Assembly (NCBI GenBank): GCA_009830035.1
Contig: SZZY01000003.1
Span: 372,001 to 436,000 of the forward strand
DNA from: Pantoea sp. Eser
Lineage (GTDB): Bacteria > Pseudomonadota > Gammaproteobacteria > Enterobacterales > Enterobacteriaceae
Reading direction: 5' to 3'
Length of the DNA: 64,000 bases
The translations under genes were made by a program, and so were the position numbers. The notes under the pieces are model-generated. The model did no database searches and was not told the DNA's origin. It saw only the letters and a program-made list of their open reading frames with translations. Shown piece after piece: positions 49,299 through 62,888 of this stretch (position 1 is the first letter of the stretch; every line of letters starts with the position of its first letter).

Positions 49299-49619
49299 AT
49301 GGCAAACACAAACGACTGGCTTAACTTTGAACATCTGGCCGAAGACAAAGTACGCGAAGGGTTAAAGCCGCCTTCAATGTATAAAGTCATTCTGAATAAT
49401 GACGATTATACACCTATGGAATTTGTTATTGACGTTGTACAAAAGTTCTTTTCTTATGATGTTGAACGTGCAACGCAACTGATGTTGAAAGTTCACTACC
49501 ACGGCAAGGCGATCTGTGGTGTATTTACCGCAGAAGTCGCCGAGACTAAAGCGGTCCAGGTGAACAATTATGCGCGGGAAAACCATCATCCGTTGCTGTG
49601 TACGCTGGAAAAAGCCTGA
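49299..49619 (+). CDS. clpS: ClpS adaptor of the ClpAP protease
   Basis: Adaptor that delivers N-end-rule substrates to ClpA. 106 residues, equal to E. coli. Start [20 protein letters not shown]; the binding pocket segment [15 protein letters not shown] (residues 35-49) and the ClpA contact [11 protein letters not shown] are present. The start at 49299 is set by the family length; GGAAC lies before it. Intact, 53 bp upstream of clpA. Confidence 0.95.
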   Translation: MANTNDWLNFEHLAEDKVREGLKPPSMYKVILNNDDYTPMEFVIDVVQKFFSYDVERATQLMLKVHYHGKAICGVFTAEVAETKAVQVNNYARENHHPLLCTLEKA

Positions 49620-49672
49620 TCCCGTCTCCATTATAAGAAACAGGTCAGAGCGATAATTGGGGGAGGTGCCTA

Positions 49673-51949
49673 ATGCTCAATCAAGAACTGGAACTCAGTT
49701 TAAATATGACTTTCGCCAGAGCGCGTGAGCACCGTCATGAGTTTATGACCGTCGAGCATCTGTTACTGGCATTGCTCAGTAACCCGTCGGCCAGAGAGGC
49801 ATTGGAAGCCTGTACGGTGGACATTGTGGCTCTGCGGCAGGAACTCGAAGCCTTCATCGAACAAACCACACCCGTCTTACCTGCCAGTGAGGAGGAGCGC
49901 GATACACAACCGACGCTCAGCTTCCAGCGCGTATTACAGCGTGCGGTTTTCCATGTCCAGTCATCCGGTCGCAGCGAAGTCTCCGGTGCGAACGTGCTGG
50001 TCGCTATCTTCAGCGAGCAGGAGTCGCAGGCCGCTTATCTGTTGCGTAAACATGAAGTCAGCCGCCTTGATGTGGTGAACTTTATTTCACACGGTACGCG
50101 CAAAGATGAGCCTGGCCAGGCGCTTGGCGCAGAAATTCCGGTTAACGAAGAGCAAGCAGGCGGGGAGGATCGTATGGAAAACTTCACCACCAATCTCAAT
50201 CAGCTTGCTCGCGTCGGTGGCATTGATCCACTGATCGGTCGCGATAAAGAGCTGGAGCGTACTATCCAGGTGCTATGCCGTCGCCGTAAAAATAACCCGC
50301 TGCTGGTGGGTGAATCGGGCGTCGGGAAAACAGCCATTGCTGAAGGGCTTGCTTGGCGTATCGAGCAGGGCGACGTGCCGGAAGTGATGAAAGACTGCAC
50401 CATCTACTCGCTGGATATTGGTTCGCTGTTAGCCGGCACCAAATACCGCGGTGACTTTGAGAAACGTTTCAAAGCCCTGCTGAAGCAGCTCGAGCAGGAT
50501 GAGAGCAGCATTCTGTTTATCGATGAAATCCATACTATCATCGGTGCAGGTGCCGCCTCGGGCGGCCAGGTTGATGCCGCTAACCTGATTAAACCACTGC
50601 TTTCGAGCGGGAAAATCCGGGTAATGGGTTCCACCACCTATCAGGAGTTCAGCAATATCTTCGAAAAAGACCGTGCCTTGGCGCGTCGCTTCCAGAAGAT
50701 CGATATCACGGAGCCCTCTGTTGATGAAACCGTGCAGATCCTGAATGGCCTGAAAACCAAGTACGAAGCGCACCACGATGTGCGTTATACCGCGAAAGCG
50801 GTGCGTGCGGCGGTGGAGCTGGCGGTGAAATATATAAACGACCGTCATCTGCCGGATAAGGCGATTGACGTGATCGATGAGGCCGGTGCGCGTGTGCGCC
50901 TGATGCCAGCCAGTAAGCGTAAGAAAACCGTTAACGTGGCTGACATTGAAACCGTGGTCGCACGTATTGCCCGTATTCCGGAGCAAAGCGTCTCGGCAAC
51001 CGATCGCGATACGCTGAAAAATCTGGGCGACCGCCTGAAAATGCTGGTGTTTGGTCAGGACAACGCCATTGAGGCGCTGACGGAAGCGATCAAAATGAGC
51101 CGGGCAGGATTGGGTCAGGATCGTAAACCCGTCGGTTCATTCCTGTTCGCCGGACCGACCGGTGTCGGTAAAACCGAAGTTACCGTACAGCTGGCGAAAG
51201 CGCTGGGTATTGAACTGCTGCGCTTTGATATGTCCGAGTACATGGAGCGTCACACCGTCAGTCGTTTGATCGGTGCGCCTCCGGGGTATGTCGGCTTCGA
51301 TCAGGGCGGTCTGCTGACGGATGCGGTAATTAAACATCCTCATGCGGTTGTACTGCTGGATGAGATTGAGAAAGCGCACCCTGACGTGTTCAACCTGCTG
51401 CTGCAGGTGATGGATAACGGTATGCTGACCGATAACAACGGTCGCAAAGCGGACTTCCGTAACGTGGTGCTGGTGATGACCACCAACGCCGGTGTACGTG
51501 AAACCGAACGTAAATCTATCGGCCTGATTCATCAGGACAACAGCACCGATGCGATGGAAGAGATCAAGAAGATCTTTACGCCAGAGTTCCGCAACCGTCT
51601 GGACAACATCATCTGGTTCAGTCACCTGTCACCAGAGGTGATCCATCAGGTAGTCGACAAGTTTATTGTCGAGTTGCAGGCGCAGCTGGATGCGAAAGGT
51701 GTATCGCTGGAAGTCAGTGATGAAGCACGTGACTGGCTGGCTGAGAAGGGCTATGACAAAGCGATGGGTGCCCGTCCGATGGCACGTACCGTACAGGAAA
51801 GCCTGAAAAAACCGTTAGCTAATGAACTGCTGTTTGGTTCGCTGGTGGATGGCGGCTCAGTCTCGGTGGCGCTGGATCGTGAAAATGGTCAGCTGACCTA
51901 TCACTTCCTCAGCGCAGAGAAACGCAAAACAGAAGGCACCGTGCACTGA
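49673..51949 (+). CDS. clpA: ClpA ATPase of the ClpAP protease
   Basis: AAA+ unfoldase, 758 residues, equal to E. coli. N-domain (MLNQELELSLNMTFARAREH), first AAA with Walker A (GESGVGKTA) and Walker B (ILFIDEIHTI), second AAA with Walker A (GPTGVGKTE) and Walker B (VVLLDEIEKAH), and the IGL-type ClpP loop (KSIGLIHQ). Ribosome-binding site GGAGG 7 nt upstream. Intact, with its own terminator. Confidence 0.97.
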   Translation: MLNQELELSLNMTFARAREHRHEFMTVEHLLLALLSNPSAREALEACTVDIVALRQELEAFIEQTTPVLPASEEERDTQPTLSFQRVLQRAVFHVQSSGRSEVSGANVLVAIFSEQESQAAYLLRKHEVSRLDVVNFISHGTRKDEPGQALGAEIPVNEEQAGGEDRMENFTTNLNQLARVGGIDPLIGRDKELERTIQVLCRRRKNNPLLVGESGVGKTAIAEGLAWRIEQGDVPEVMKDCTIYSLDIGSLLAGTKYRGDFEKRFKALLKQLEQDESSILFIDEIHTIIGAGAASGGQVDAANLIKPLLSSGKIRVMGSTTYQEFSNIFEKDRALARRFQKIDITEPSVDETVQILNGLKTKYEAHHDVRYTAKAVRAAVELAVKYINDRHLPDKAIDVIDEAGARVRLMPASKRKKTVNVADIETVVARIARIPEQSVSATDRDTLKNLGDRLKMLVFGQDNAIEALTEAIKMSRAGLGQDRKPVGSFLFAGPTGVGKTEVTVQLAKALGIELLRFDMSEYMERHTVSRLIGAPPGYVGFDQGGLLTDAVIKHPHAVVLLDEIEKAHPDVFNLLLQVMDNGMLTDNNGRKADFRNVVLVMTTNAGVRETERKSIGLIHQDNSTDAMEEIKKIFTPEFRNRLDNIIWFSHLSPEVIHQVVDKFIVELQAQLDAKGVSLEVSDEARDWLAEKGYDKAMGARPMARTVQESLKKPLANELLFGSLVDGGSVSVALDRENGQLTYHFLSAEKRKTEGTVH

Positions 51950-51974
51950 TTGACGGATGCCAGATATGAAAAAG

Positions 51975-52001
51975 GCCGGATAAGAATCCGGCATTTTTTT
52001 T
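51975..52001 (+). terminator. Terminator after clpA
   Basis: A stem GCCGGA/TCCGGC with a 6-nt loop, then eight T. Only 87 bp separate clpA and infA. Confidence 0.9.
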
Positions 52002-52035
52002 CGCTGCATTTCTGGTGCCGCGAGACTATCGCAGC

Positions 52036-52600
<565 letters not shown>

Positions 52601-53293
52601 CTAAAAAAGGGTTTGTGTTCGCCAGCATCCGTCGCTGACCGGTTGCCACGCAAGGCTTTGTACATATTGCAGATAGTCAGGACGCGGGATTTCCTGCGCG
52701 CCCAGTGACGCCGTATGTGGGTTAAGTACTTGACAATCCACCAGACGCCCCTGATGTTTGAGGAAGTGCTGGCAGAAAACCAAAAGTGCGGTTTTTGAGG
52801 CGTTCTCCTGACGGCTGAACATCGATTCACCGCAAAAGATTTGGCCCAGCGCTAGGCCATACATTCCGCCCACCAGCTTGTGCTTATCCCAGACCTCAAT
52901 CGAGTGCGCATGTCCTGATTCATACAGCCGCAGCCAGGCTCGTTTGACCTCAAAGGTGATCCAGGTTCCTTCTTCACGGCCCGTGGCGCAGCCGTCAATC
53001 ACCTCAGCAAACGCCTCGTTCATCGTCACGCGATAAGGCGAACGCTGATGAAAACGCTTCATGCTGCGGCTAAGGTTAAAATGCTCCGGTAACAGTACCG
53101 CGCGCGGATCGGGCGACCACCAGAGAATCGGATCGCCGGGTGAAAACCAGGGGAAAATGCCGTGCTGATAAGCGTTAAGTAAGCGGGCAGGGGAGAGATC
53201 GCCGCCCATCGCCAGCAAGCCATTCGGCTCGCGCAGGGCCATCTCCGGTGGCGGAAATTGCGGAGATTTCCGTGACAGTTGTACCAGTCTCAT
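52601..53293 (-). CDS. aat: Leucyl/phenylalanyl-tRNA-protein transferase
   Basis: Adds Leu or Phe to proteins with N-terminal Lys or Arg, making them N-end-rule substrates for ClpS/ClpAP. 230 residues (E. coli 234). [39 protein letters not shown] and [17 protein letters not shown] are conserved. Intact, so the pathway aat-clpS-clpA is complete in this window. Confidence 0.96.
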   Translation of the reverse strand: MRLVQLSRKSPQFPPPEMALREPNGLLAMGGDLSPARLLNAYQHGIFPWFSPGDPILWWSPDPRAVLLPEHFNLSRSMKRFHQRSPYRVTMNEAFAEVIDGCATGREEGTWITFEVKRAWLRLYESGHAHSIEVWDKHKLVGGMYGLALGQIFCGESMFSRQENASKTALLVFCQHFLKHQGRLVDCQVLNPHTASLGAQEIPRPDYLQYVQSLAWQPVSDGCWRTQTLF

Positions 53294-53325
53294 CGCGTTG
53301 TTCTACTCATCAGCATGTCGCCAGA

Positions 53326-54987
53326 CTATAGCACAATCCGCTGCCGGAAACGCCAGTAGCGACCCGCTTTTGAGATTAATTCGGCATGGCTGCCTTGCTC
53401 GACAATCACACCGTTATCCATCACACAAATGCGGTCCATTTGCTCCAGCCCGCTCAGGCGATGAGTCACCATCATCACCGTTTTGCCGATCGTAAGCCGC
53501 TGCAGCAGGCTGAGAATGTGCTGTTCAGTGGTGGCGTCCAGCCCTTCAGTGGGTTCATCCAGCAGCCAGAGATCGCCGTTATGCAGCACTGCCCGGGCAA
53601 TCGCCAGGCGTCGCAGTTCACCACCCGAGAGTGGGCGGCCACCTTCGCCCAGCCAGGCATTTAGACCTTCCGGCGTCTCCAGCAGGCGCTGCAGGCCGGT
53701 GTCGATCAGCACCTGACGTAATCTCTCATCGCTGGCGGTGGGGCAGGCCAGCAGCAGGTTATCACGCAGGCTCTGGTTGAACAGATGAACCCGCTGGGTC
53801 ACTACGCTGATACGCTGGCGCAGTTCTGCTTCCGGCCAGGCTGGCTCTCCCAGGCGCGGGTCAGCAGTGCCAGCAAGGTCGATTTCCCACAGCCGGTAGG
53901 ACCGAGCAGCGCAATGTGCTCAACCGCTTTAACCTGCAGCGAAAACTGATTCAGCACCTTAATCCGGACGATCGGGATAACTGAAATCGAGCTGCTCAAT
54001 CTCTACCGCCAGGCTACCGGTCCGGGCGCGACCCTGCGCCGGAAAGGTGATGGCCGGAACCTGATCGATAATGTCATTAACCCGCTGTGCCGAGGTGATC
54101 ACCTGCGACATCGGCAGAAAAGCAGCGGCAACCACCGGGGCCAGCGCACAAAAAACCACCAGCGCGATCAGCGAGCCGGGTAACTGCTGTTCGCTGATGC
54201 TACCCGCGCTCAGCCACAGTAGCGAGGTTACCGTCAGGCCGCTGATCAACAACAACAGGCTCTGCGCGGCAGCCTGTAACCGTAGCTGCTGGCCCTGCGC
54301 CCGCAGCCAGTGCTGTTCCTGCTCATCGAGCTGTTACGCCACGTCTGTGAAGCGCCATACAGGGTAAGTTCCGCCTGGCCGGCCAGTGCATCAGCTGGGT
54401 GCGCCAGCGTGCCCGGCCACCGGCAATGGCTACCCCGGCTGGCGAGCCAAGGCGATAAAACAGCGCCGGCAGGATAATCAGGGTGCCCAGCGTGAGTCCC
54501 AGCTGCAGATCGATAAAACTCAGGCCGAGGGTAACCACCATCGTTACCACCAGCGCGCCCGCCAGCGGGGAAATGACCCGCAGATAGAGATGATCAAGCG
54601 TATCGACGTCTGCAACAAAACGGTTGAGCAGATCGGCCTGGCGAAAATGCGACAGTTGGCCCGGTGAAAGCGCAATCAGGCGGCTGAAAGTATGCACTCG
54701 CAGATGCTGCAACACCCGGAAAGTCGCGTCGTGGCTGACCAGCCGTTCAGCATAGCGGGCGGCGGTGAGGATGATGGCTGCGCCGCGTACGCCAGCAGCA
54801 GGCAGCATATAGTTGAAACTGTAAAGTCCGGCCACGCCCGCCACTGATGAGGCGGCAAGGAACCAGCCGGAGAGCGTCAGCAAGCCAATGCTGGCCAGTA
54901 AGGTGAGGATCGCCAGCACTACTCTCACAGCGCCAGGCGAAAAGGGTGACGCAGCCAGAGGCGCAGAAACGGACGTAGAGTGGACAT
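53326..54987 (-). pseudogene. cydC: CydC cysteine/glutathione exporter subunit, several frameshifts and a deletion
   Basis: Half of the CydDC exporter needed for cytochrome bd assembly; about 570 residues. Start 54987 (MSTLRPFLRLWLRHPF) overlaps the cydD stop. The frame breaks near 54925 before VLAILTLLASIGLLTLSGWFLAAS, again near 54350-54390 (after a shortened loop) and near 54335, and near 53990 in the SYPDRPD region. After Walker A (GPTGCGKSTLLALLTRAW) part of the Q-loop region is missing and the frame shifts near 53850. LSGGELRRLAIARAVL, LLDEPTEGLD and VTHRLSG are intact. At least four lesions. Confidence 0.9.
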
Positions 54988-56488
54988 CAGCCAATCTCCT
55001 GTTGACGGTGTTTCAGCATTTGACTGAACGGCCCCGCTTGTTGCGACAGCGTCTGCCAGTCGCTTAATGCATCAGGCTGATGGGTGATCATCAGCGTGGT
55101 CTGTTGGGTGGCCGCCTGATTCATCGCCTGCATCACATGACTTTCACTAAGCGCATCCAGACTGGCTGCCGGTTCATCCAGCAACAGCAAATGCGAGGGT
55201 TTGTAGAGCGCGCGCTCCACCGCAATGCGCTGTGCCTGGCCGACCGACAGCTGGTTGCCGCCATGGCCCGGCGGTGTCTCAATTCCCTGTGGCAGCCGTG
55301 GCAGATATTCGTTAACGCCACTGGTCTCGATCACTGCGGCAAAGCGAGAGGCATCCCAACTGGCGTTTATCACAATATTATTGTCGCGCAGCGTGGCGGC
55401 CGGTAACTGAGGATTCTGCCCGACCCAACTGAGCTGCTGATGCCAGTCAGTACGGCGTATGTCGCGGACTTCAACCCCGTTCGCTTTCAGCGAGCTCTGA
55501 TAAGGCAGAAAACCCAGCAGGGCGTTCATCAGGGCCGTTTTGCCGGCACCGCTTTGACCAACCAGCGCGACGCGCTCGCCTGGCGCCAGAGTAAAGGTCA
55601 GCGGGCCACACAGCGGCTGACCATCCGGTGCACAGACCAGCAGATCGACCGCGACGAGAGTAAGTGGGCCACTGGCAGCAAATGGCGTTTCACCCTGCGC
55701 CGGGCCGCTGGTGGGGCTGCCCTGCATGAACTGTTCGAGCGCATCGGCACCGCCGAGGAGAGAAAGGCCAGACGGAGCACTTCCATGGTGCGCTGACGGA
55801 AGTCGGTAGTGGCCGCCGCCACCGCCTGCTGCTCCGCCGCGCCACGGTGAAACAGCCGCAGCGTTTCGCGGCCGCGTAAACGATCAAGGAAGTTACCGCT
55901 CAGGCGTGCCAGCACCAGAAAGTTGCGACGGTTTGCTTCGGCTGCACCCATCCCGACTAACGCCATAAACAGTGGAATCAGCGGCGCGGTTGCGAACAGA
56001 ATCAGACCCGCCGTCCAGTTAAGCGGAAAGATCGCCAGCAGGATGCAGCAGGGGATCAGCACGGCCAGCGTCATTTGCGGCAGGTAGCGGGCATAATAGT
56101 CCTGCATCTCTTCGATTTGCTCGAGCAGCAGGCTTGCCCTGAATCCATGCCGGACCCAGCGCCGATAACCGATCTGATACCTGTTTACGTAATGCCTGAC
56201 GAATAGCCTGACCGGCACGGTAACCGACCCGCTCGCGGGCATAATTGATTGCGGCGCGCAGCATGAAGCAGAGCAACAGCAGCAGCATCTTGCCGGCCAG
56301 TGCTGTGCGCGGTTGCTGTTCAATAATCAGTGCCTGCAGCAGCGAAGCCAGCAGTGCGGCCTGAACAATGATCAACAGTGCGCTAACCACGCCCAGCAGC
56401 GTGCTCAGTCGCAACCAGCGACCGGCGAAATTACGTTGCTGACGAGAAGAAGCCAGCGGGTGAGGTGCTGCTGTCGGGTTTTGTCCAT
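54987..56488 (-). pseudogene. cydD: CydD cysteine/glutathione exporter subunit, frameshifts and deletions
   Basis: Other half of CydDC, about 588 residues when intact. Start 56488 (MDKTRQQHLTRW); a frameshift near 56450 precedes RQQRNFAGRWLRLS. Near 56150 about 20 bp between two GGGCAA repeats are missing in QGKPAGSWASLLLEQI. Near 55765 roughly 75 residues after LRLAFLSSAV are gone, including the last membrane helix, joining to ALEQFMQG. The ATPase part (GQSGAGKTA, LSVGQAQRIAVERAL, LLLLDEPAASLD) is open but lacks about 20 residues after ALSDWQ. Severely damaged. Confidence 0.9.
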
Positions 56489-56575
56489 GCGAGACCATGC
56501 ATTGAGCCGATGAGCGATGAAAATAATCGGGCATTTTCATCCCGTCCAGGCGCAAGAATCTAGCATGCGGGCAAT

Positions 56576-56602
56576 AAAAAAGGCGACTGAAAAACAGTCG
56601 CC
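56576..56602 (-). terminator. Terminator of trxB (minus strand)
   Basis: A stem GGCGACTG/CAGTCGCC with a five-A loop and six A at its left, giving the minus-strand T-run. Confidence 0.88.
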
Positions 56603-56632
56603 CGGAACATTTGAGATCAGAGGGTTAACAAC

Positions 56633-58116
<1,484 letters not shown>

Positions 58117-58611
58117 ATGGTAGACAATAAGAAACGCCCCGGGAAAGACCTCGACAGAATTGACAGGAATATTCTGAATGAACTTCAGAAAGATGGTCGC
58201 ATTTCAAACGTGGAACTTTCCAAACGCGTAGGATTATCGCCTACGCCATGTCTTGAGCGTGTGCGTCGTCTCGAACGTCAGGGTTTCATTCTTGGCTATA
58301 CCGCGCAGTTAAACCCACATTATCTTGATGCCTCACTGCTGGTGTTTGTTGAGATTACTCTGAATCGTGGTGCGCCCGATGTGTTTGAGCAATTTAACGC
58401 TGCTGTACAAAAACTTGAGGAAACTCAAGAGTGTCACCTCGTTTCTGGCGATTTCGACTACCTGCTGAAAACGCGCGTACCTGATATGTCCGCTTACCGT
58501 AAACTGCTGGGTGAAACCCTGCTGCGCCTGCCAGGCGTAAACGACACGCGGACCTACGTGGTGATGGAAGAGGTTAAACAAAGCAATCGGCTGGTAATCA
58601 AAACTCGCTAA
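58117..58611 (+). CDS. lrp: Leucine-responsive regulatory protein
   Basis: Global regulator of amino-acid metabolism and feast/famine responses. 164 residues, equal to and nearly identical with E. coli Lrp. The helix-turn-helix (NVELSKRVGLSPTPCLERVRRLE, in two parts around residues 34-56) and the RAM domain are complete. Start MVDNKKRPGKDLDRIDRN at 58117 chosen from the family; an upstream in-frame extension is not supported. Intact. Confidence 0.97.
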   Translation: MVDNKKRPGKDLDRIDRNILNELQKDGRISNVELSKRVGLSPTPCLERVRRLERQGFILGYTAQLNPHYLDASLLVFVEITLNRGAPDVFEQFNAAVQKLEETQECHLVSGDFDYLLKTRVPDMSAYRKLLGETLLRLPGVNDTRTYVVMEEVKQSNRLVIKTR

Positions 58612-58728
58612 TGCGGGGCAGGTGCAAAACCTGTGAGATTTCGGTACACTCCTGTGAATTCATACAGGACCAGCGTCGGGCCAGCCCGACGCTGTTCTTC
58701 TTACTTTACAGGCACCTGGAGAGTTCTC

Positions 58729-61700
58729 TTGAGCCAGGAATACACAGAAGATAAAGACGTTTCGTTACAATCGCTGAGCAGTGGACGTCGTCTGCTGGAA
58801 GCGTTGCTCATCCTGGTGGCGCTTTTTGCCATCTACCTGATGGTTTCTTTGGTCAGTTTTAACCCTTCCGACCCGAGCTGGTCGCAAACGGCCTGGCATG
58901 AACCCATTCACAATATTGGCGGTAGCGTTGGCGCCTGGCTGGCTGACACCTTACTTTTCATCTTTGGTGTGATGGCCTACGCCATTCCTTCGGTGATCCT
59001 CGGCCTATGCTGGATTGCGTTCCGTCAGCGCGATAACCAGGACTATTTTGACTATTTCGCCGTTGGCTTGCGTCTGATCGGCGTGCTGGCGCTGGTGGTC
59101 ACCACCTGCGGCATGGCGGCGCTGAATGCGGATGACATCTGGTACTTCGCCTCAGGCGGCGTGATCGGCAGCCTGGTGAGTAATGCGATTGCCCCGTGGT
59201 TTAGCCCGGCGGGCGGCACACTGGTCTTACTCTGCGTCTGGGCGGCGGGCATTACGCTCTATACCGGCTGGTCATGGCTGGCTATCGCCGAAAAAATTGG
59301 TGGCGTGGTGATGGGCGTGCTGACGTTTGCCAGTAACCGGTCCCGTCACGATGAACCCTGGCAGGAAGAAGAGGATGAGCCGGAAGCGCGTGAGCATACT
59401 GACGCGCCGCTGCTGCGTGCCGCTGACCCTGACGACGATGACGATGTGTTGCTCTCTGCACCGCGCAGTGCGGCTGCCGGGGAGGAACTTTCTCAGCAGG
59501 ATCCGCTGCTGGCGAAAGCCGCTGCGGCCGCCACGCAAGCGGCAGGGGGGGAGATCGCCCCAGCGGCAGTCTCTGCGCCAGCGACCTCTGCAACCCCAGT
59601 GCCGCCATCCGTTGCACCGCATACGCCAGCAGATAATCCGCCGTTATATCGCTTTGAAATGCCGAATGAAGCGCCTGCTTTGCCGTCGTTCAGCGTCGAT
59701 GACGATGAACCGAAGATGGGGAACTGGCGTGATACGCCATCAATGCCTGCCGCACCGACCGCAGCTGTAGCCGCTGCTGCCACGGCTGCCCAGGCGGCGA
59801 CGCGCACCGCGCCGGTGTTCGATCTGGCGCCTGAAACCAACCTCAATCCGCAGGTCAAGCAGGGCATCGGTCCGGCCCTGCCGCGTCCTAATCCGGTAAA
59901 ACTGCCAACCCGACGCGAGCTGGCCTCGTATGGCATTAAATTGCCTTCTCAGCGGATGGCGGAAGAGAAAGCGAAAACCGAAGAGAGTGCACCGGCTTCG
60001 CCTGTCGAAGCGGAAGAGGCGATGCAACAGGCTAAACTGCGTCAGGCATTCCAGTCTGAACATCAGCAGCGTTATGGCACCAGCTGGCAGCAGGACGACG
60101 AAGATGAGCAGGAGGCGCAGCAGCAGGCCGCGCTGGCTCGGCAGTTCGCCGAACAGCAAGAGCAGCGTTATGAGCCGGAAGTGAAAAAAGAGGCCCCGCT
60201 ATTTAATCTGGATACGGCGTCCGCTTTTGACTTCTCGCCGATGAAAGATCTGGTCGACGAGGGCCCGGCTGAGCTGCTGTTTACGATAGCCGCCACGCCG
60301 GAACCGGACGCGCCTGCGGCCTCGCATGAGCCGTGGCAGCAGACGCGTGAGGTTTCAACGCCTCAGGCAGCCGCGCAGGTACCGGCACCAGCCGCGCCAG
60401 AGCAGTCTGCCTATACCGCATCGGCTGCGATGCCGTCGCCGTACTCTGCCTCACTGGCAGCCGCACAGACGCCAGCACCGGCCGCTTTTGCGCCAGCCGC
60501 GTATACTTCGCCGGCCGCCGCGCCGGTTGAAGAGGTTAAGCCGACGCTGCACGAAAGCCTGATCCATCCGTTCCTGATGCGTCACGAACAGCCGCTGGAG
60601 AAGCCATCCACCCCTCTGCCTTCGCTGGATCTGCTGACCGCACCGCCAGAAGAGGAAGAGCCGGTCGATATGTTCTCTCTGGAACAGACTGCCCGCCTGG
60701 TTGAGTCGCGCTTAGGCGATTACCGGGTGAAAGCCGAAGTGGTTGGCATCTCACCTGGTCCGGTGATTACCCGCTTCGAACTGGACTTGGCGCCGGGCGT
60801 TAAAGCCGCGCGTATCTCCAACCTGTCGCGGGACCTGGCCCGTTCACTCTCCACCGTTGCGGTGCGTGTAGTAGAAGTGATCCCGGGTAAACCTTATGTT
60901 GGTCTGGAATTGCCGAATAAGCATCGCCAGACGGTTTACCTGCGTGAAGTGCTGGACTGTCCTAAGTTCCGCGACAATCCTTCACCGCTGGCGGTGGTGT
61001 TGGGTAAAGACATTGCGGGTCAGCCGGTGGTGGCCGATCTGGCGAAAATGCCACACCTGCTGGTCGCCGGTACCACCGGTTCCGGTAAGTCAGTCGGCGT
61101 TAACGCCATGATCATCAGCATGCTCTACAAAGCCACGCCGGAAGAAGTCCGCTTCATTATGATCGACCCGAAAATGCTGGAACTGTCAGTGTATGAAGGG
61201 ATCCCGCATTTGCTGACCGAAGTGGTTACGGACATGAAAGACGCCGCCAATGCGCTGCGCTGGAGTGTCGGTGAAATGGAACGTCGCTATAAGCTGATGT
61301 CGGCGCTGGGCGTGCGTAACTTGGCCGGTTACAACGAAAAAGTGGAGCAGGCTGAAGCGATGGGCCGTCCTATCCCCGATCCGTTCTGGAAGCCGGGTGA
61401 CAGCATGGACATGACGCCGCCGGTGCTGGAAAAACTGCCTTACATCGTGGTGATGGTCGATGAGTTTGCTGACCTGATGATGGCGGTCGGTAAAAAAGTT
61501 GAAGAGCTGATTGCCCGACTGGCGCAGAAAGCCCGTGCCGCCGGTATCCATCTGGTGCTGGCGACGCAGCGTCCTTCGGTGGATGTGATTACAGGTCTGA
61601 TCAAAGCCAACATCCCGACGCGTATTGCCTTTACCGTGTCGAGCAAAATTGACTCCCGTACTATCCTCGACCAGGGCGGCGCGGAATCGTTACTCGGTAT

Positions 61701-62088
61701 GGGTGACATGCTTTACATGCCGCCGAACTCATCAATGCCGGTTCGTGTTCACGGCGCATTTGTCAGGGATCAGGAAGTGCATGCTGTAGTTCAGGACTGG
61801 AAGGCGCGCGGTCGTCCACAATATATTGAAAGCATCACCGCGGGCGAAGAGAGCGAAGGTGGCGGCGGCATCGACAGTGATGAAGAGCTTGATCCGCTGT
61901 TCGACCAGGCGGTGGGCTTTGTGGTCGACAAACGTCGCGCCTCTATTTCCGGCGTTCAGCGTCAGTTCCGCATCGGCTATAACCGGGCCGCACGTATCAT
62001 TGAACAGATGGAAGCGCAGGGCATCGTCTCTGCACCGGGACACAATGGTAACCGTGAAGTACTGTCGCCACCGCCGCACGATATGTGA
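58729..62088 (+). CDS. ftsK: DNA translocase FtsK
   Basis: Couples division with chromosome dimer resolution at dif. 1119 residues (E. coli 1329; the linker is shorter). TTG start at 58729, with GGAGAG 5 nt upstream, gives [23 protein letters not shown]. Four membrane helices lie in about 25-180, then a Pro/Ala/Gln-rich linker to about 610. The motor has Walker A ([10 protein letters not shown]) and Walker B ([11 protein letters not shown]), and the gamma winged helix ([20 protein letters not shown]) reads KOPS and touches XerD. Intact. Confidence 0.96.
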   Translation: MSQEYTEDKDVSLQSLSSGRRLLEALLILVALFAIYLMVSLVSFNPSDPSWSQTAWHEPIHNIGGSVGAWLADTLLFIFGVMAYAIPSVILGLCWIAFRQRDNQDYFDYFAVGLRLIGVLALVVTTCGMAALNADDIWYFASGGVIGSLVSNAIAPWFSPAGGTLVLLCVWAAGITLYTGWSWLAIAEKIGGVVMGVLTFASNRSRHDEPWQEEEDEPEAREHTDAPLLRAADPDDDDDVLLSAPRSAAAGEELSQQDPLLAKAAAAATQAAGGEIAPAAVSAPATSATPVPPSVAPHTPADNPPLYRFEMPNEAPALPSFSVDDDEPKMGNWRDTPSMPAAPTAAVAAAATAAQAATRTAPVFDLAPETNLNPQVKQGIGPALPRPNPVKLPTRRELASYGIKLPSQRMAEEKAKTEESAPASPVEAEEAMQQAKLRQAFQSEHQQRYGTSWQQDDEDEQEAQQQAALARQFAEQQEQRYEPEVKKEAPLFNLDTASAFDFSPMKDLVDEGPAELLFTIAATPEPDAPAASHEPWQQTREVSTPQAAAQVPAPAAPEQSAYTASAAMPSPYSASLAAAQTPAPAAFAPAAYTSPAAAPVEEVKPTLHESLIHPFLMRHEQPLEKPSTPLPSLDLLTAPPEEEEPVDMFSLEQTARLVESRLGDYRVKAEVVGISPGPVITRFELDLAPGVKAARISNLSRDLARSLSTVAVRVVEVIPGKPYVGLELPNKHRQTVYLREVLDCPKFRDNPSPLAVVLGKDIAGQPVVADLAKMPHLLVAGTTGSGKSVGVNAMIISMLYKATPEEVRFIMIDPKMLELSVYEGIPHLLTEVVTDMKDAANALRWSVGEMERRYKLMSALGVRNLAGYNEKVEQAEAMGRPIPDPFWKPGDSMDMTPPVLEKLPYIVVMVDEFADLMMAVGKKVEELIARLAQKARAAGIHLVLATQRPSVDVITGLIKANIPTRIAFTVSSKIDSRTILDQGGAESLLGMGDMLYMPPNSSMPVRVHGAFVRDQEVHAVVQDWKARGRPQYIESITAGEESEGGGGIDSDEELDPLFDQAVGFVVDKRRASISGVQRQFRIGYNRAARIIEQMEAQGIVSAPGHNGNREVLSPPPHDM

Positions 62089-62118
62089 CGTCTGACGATA
62101 CGTTTTGCAACATTAATC

Positions 62119-62150
62119 AATGAGCCAGTTCTGACTGGCTCATTGTTTTT
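62119..62150 (+). terminator. Terminator after ftsK
   Basis: A 10-bp stem AATGAGCCAG/CTGGCTCATT with a 6-nt loop, then GTTTTT. Confidence 0.85.
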
Positions 62151-62269
62151 ACGCGGTTTAACCCCATATTTGAGTGAGCTTTCGGTTTATTCTCCTGTTC
62201 TGATGGCGGAATGGCGACCAGCCTTAATTCAGCTATTTATGGGAACGTTCAAATAAGGAATTGAAGCAG

Positions 62270-62881
62270 ATGAAATTACGCGTAATTGCTCTTGGCCTGC
62301 TGGCCACCTTTTCTTCAGCCAGCTTACTGGCTGATGCTTCCAGTGATCTGCAACAGCGTCTGAACAAGGTCAGCAGTTTCCACGCCAGCTTTACCCAAAA
62401 AGTGACCGACAGCAGCGGTGCCAACGTGCAGGATGGTGAGGGCGAACTGTGGGTAAAACGTCCCAGCCTGTTTAACTGGCACATGACCGCACCGGATGAA
62501 AGCATCATCATTTCCGATGGCAAATCGCTATGGTTCTACAATCCTTTTGTTGAACAGGCGACCGTCAGCCTGCTGCAGAACGCGACCAGCAACACCCCGT
62601 TTATGTTGATTGCCCGTAATCAGTCTAATGACTGGAAGCAGTACAACATCAAACAGCAAGGTGACAACTTCGAGCTGACGCCGAAAAACAGCGACGGCAA
62701 CCTGAAACAGTTCACCGTTCAGGTAACGCCGGGCGGTACCATCAACCGCTTCAGCGCCATTGAACAGGATGGTCAGCGCAGCGATTACCAGCTGAAAAGC
62801 CAGCAGAATGGCGCGATCAGCCCGGATAAATTTACGTTCACTCCGCCAAAAGGCGTAACGGTGGACGATCAACGTCAGTGA
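62270..62881 (+). CDS. lolA: Outer-membrane lipoprotein carrier protein
   Basis: Periplasmic chaperone taking lipoproteins from LolCDE to LolB. 203 residues, equal to E. coli. Start [23 protein letters not shown] with a cleavable signal; AAGGAA lies 9 nt upstream. [29 protein letters not shown] and GVTVDDQRQ are conserved. Intact. Confidence 0.96.
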   Translation: MKLRVIALGLLATFSSASLLADASSDLQQRLNKVSSFHASFTQKVTDSSGANVQDGEGELWVKRPSLFNWHMTAPDESIIISDGKSLWFYNPFVEQATVSLLQNATSNTPFMLIARNQSNDWKQYNIKQQGDNFELTPKNSDGNLKQFTVQVTPGGTINRFSAIEQDGQRSDYQLKSQQNGAISPDKFTFTPPKGVTVDDQRQ

Positions 62882-62888
62882 GGTCACA

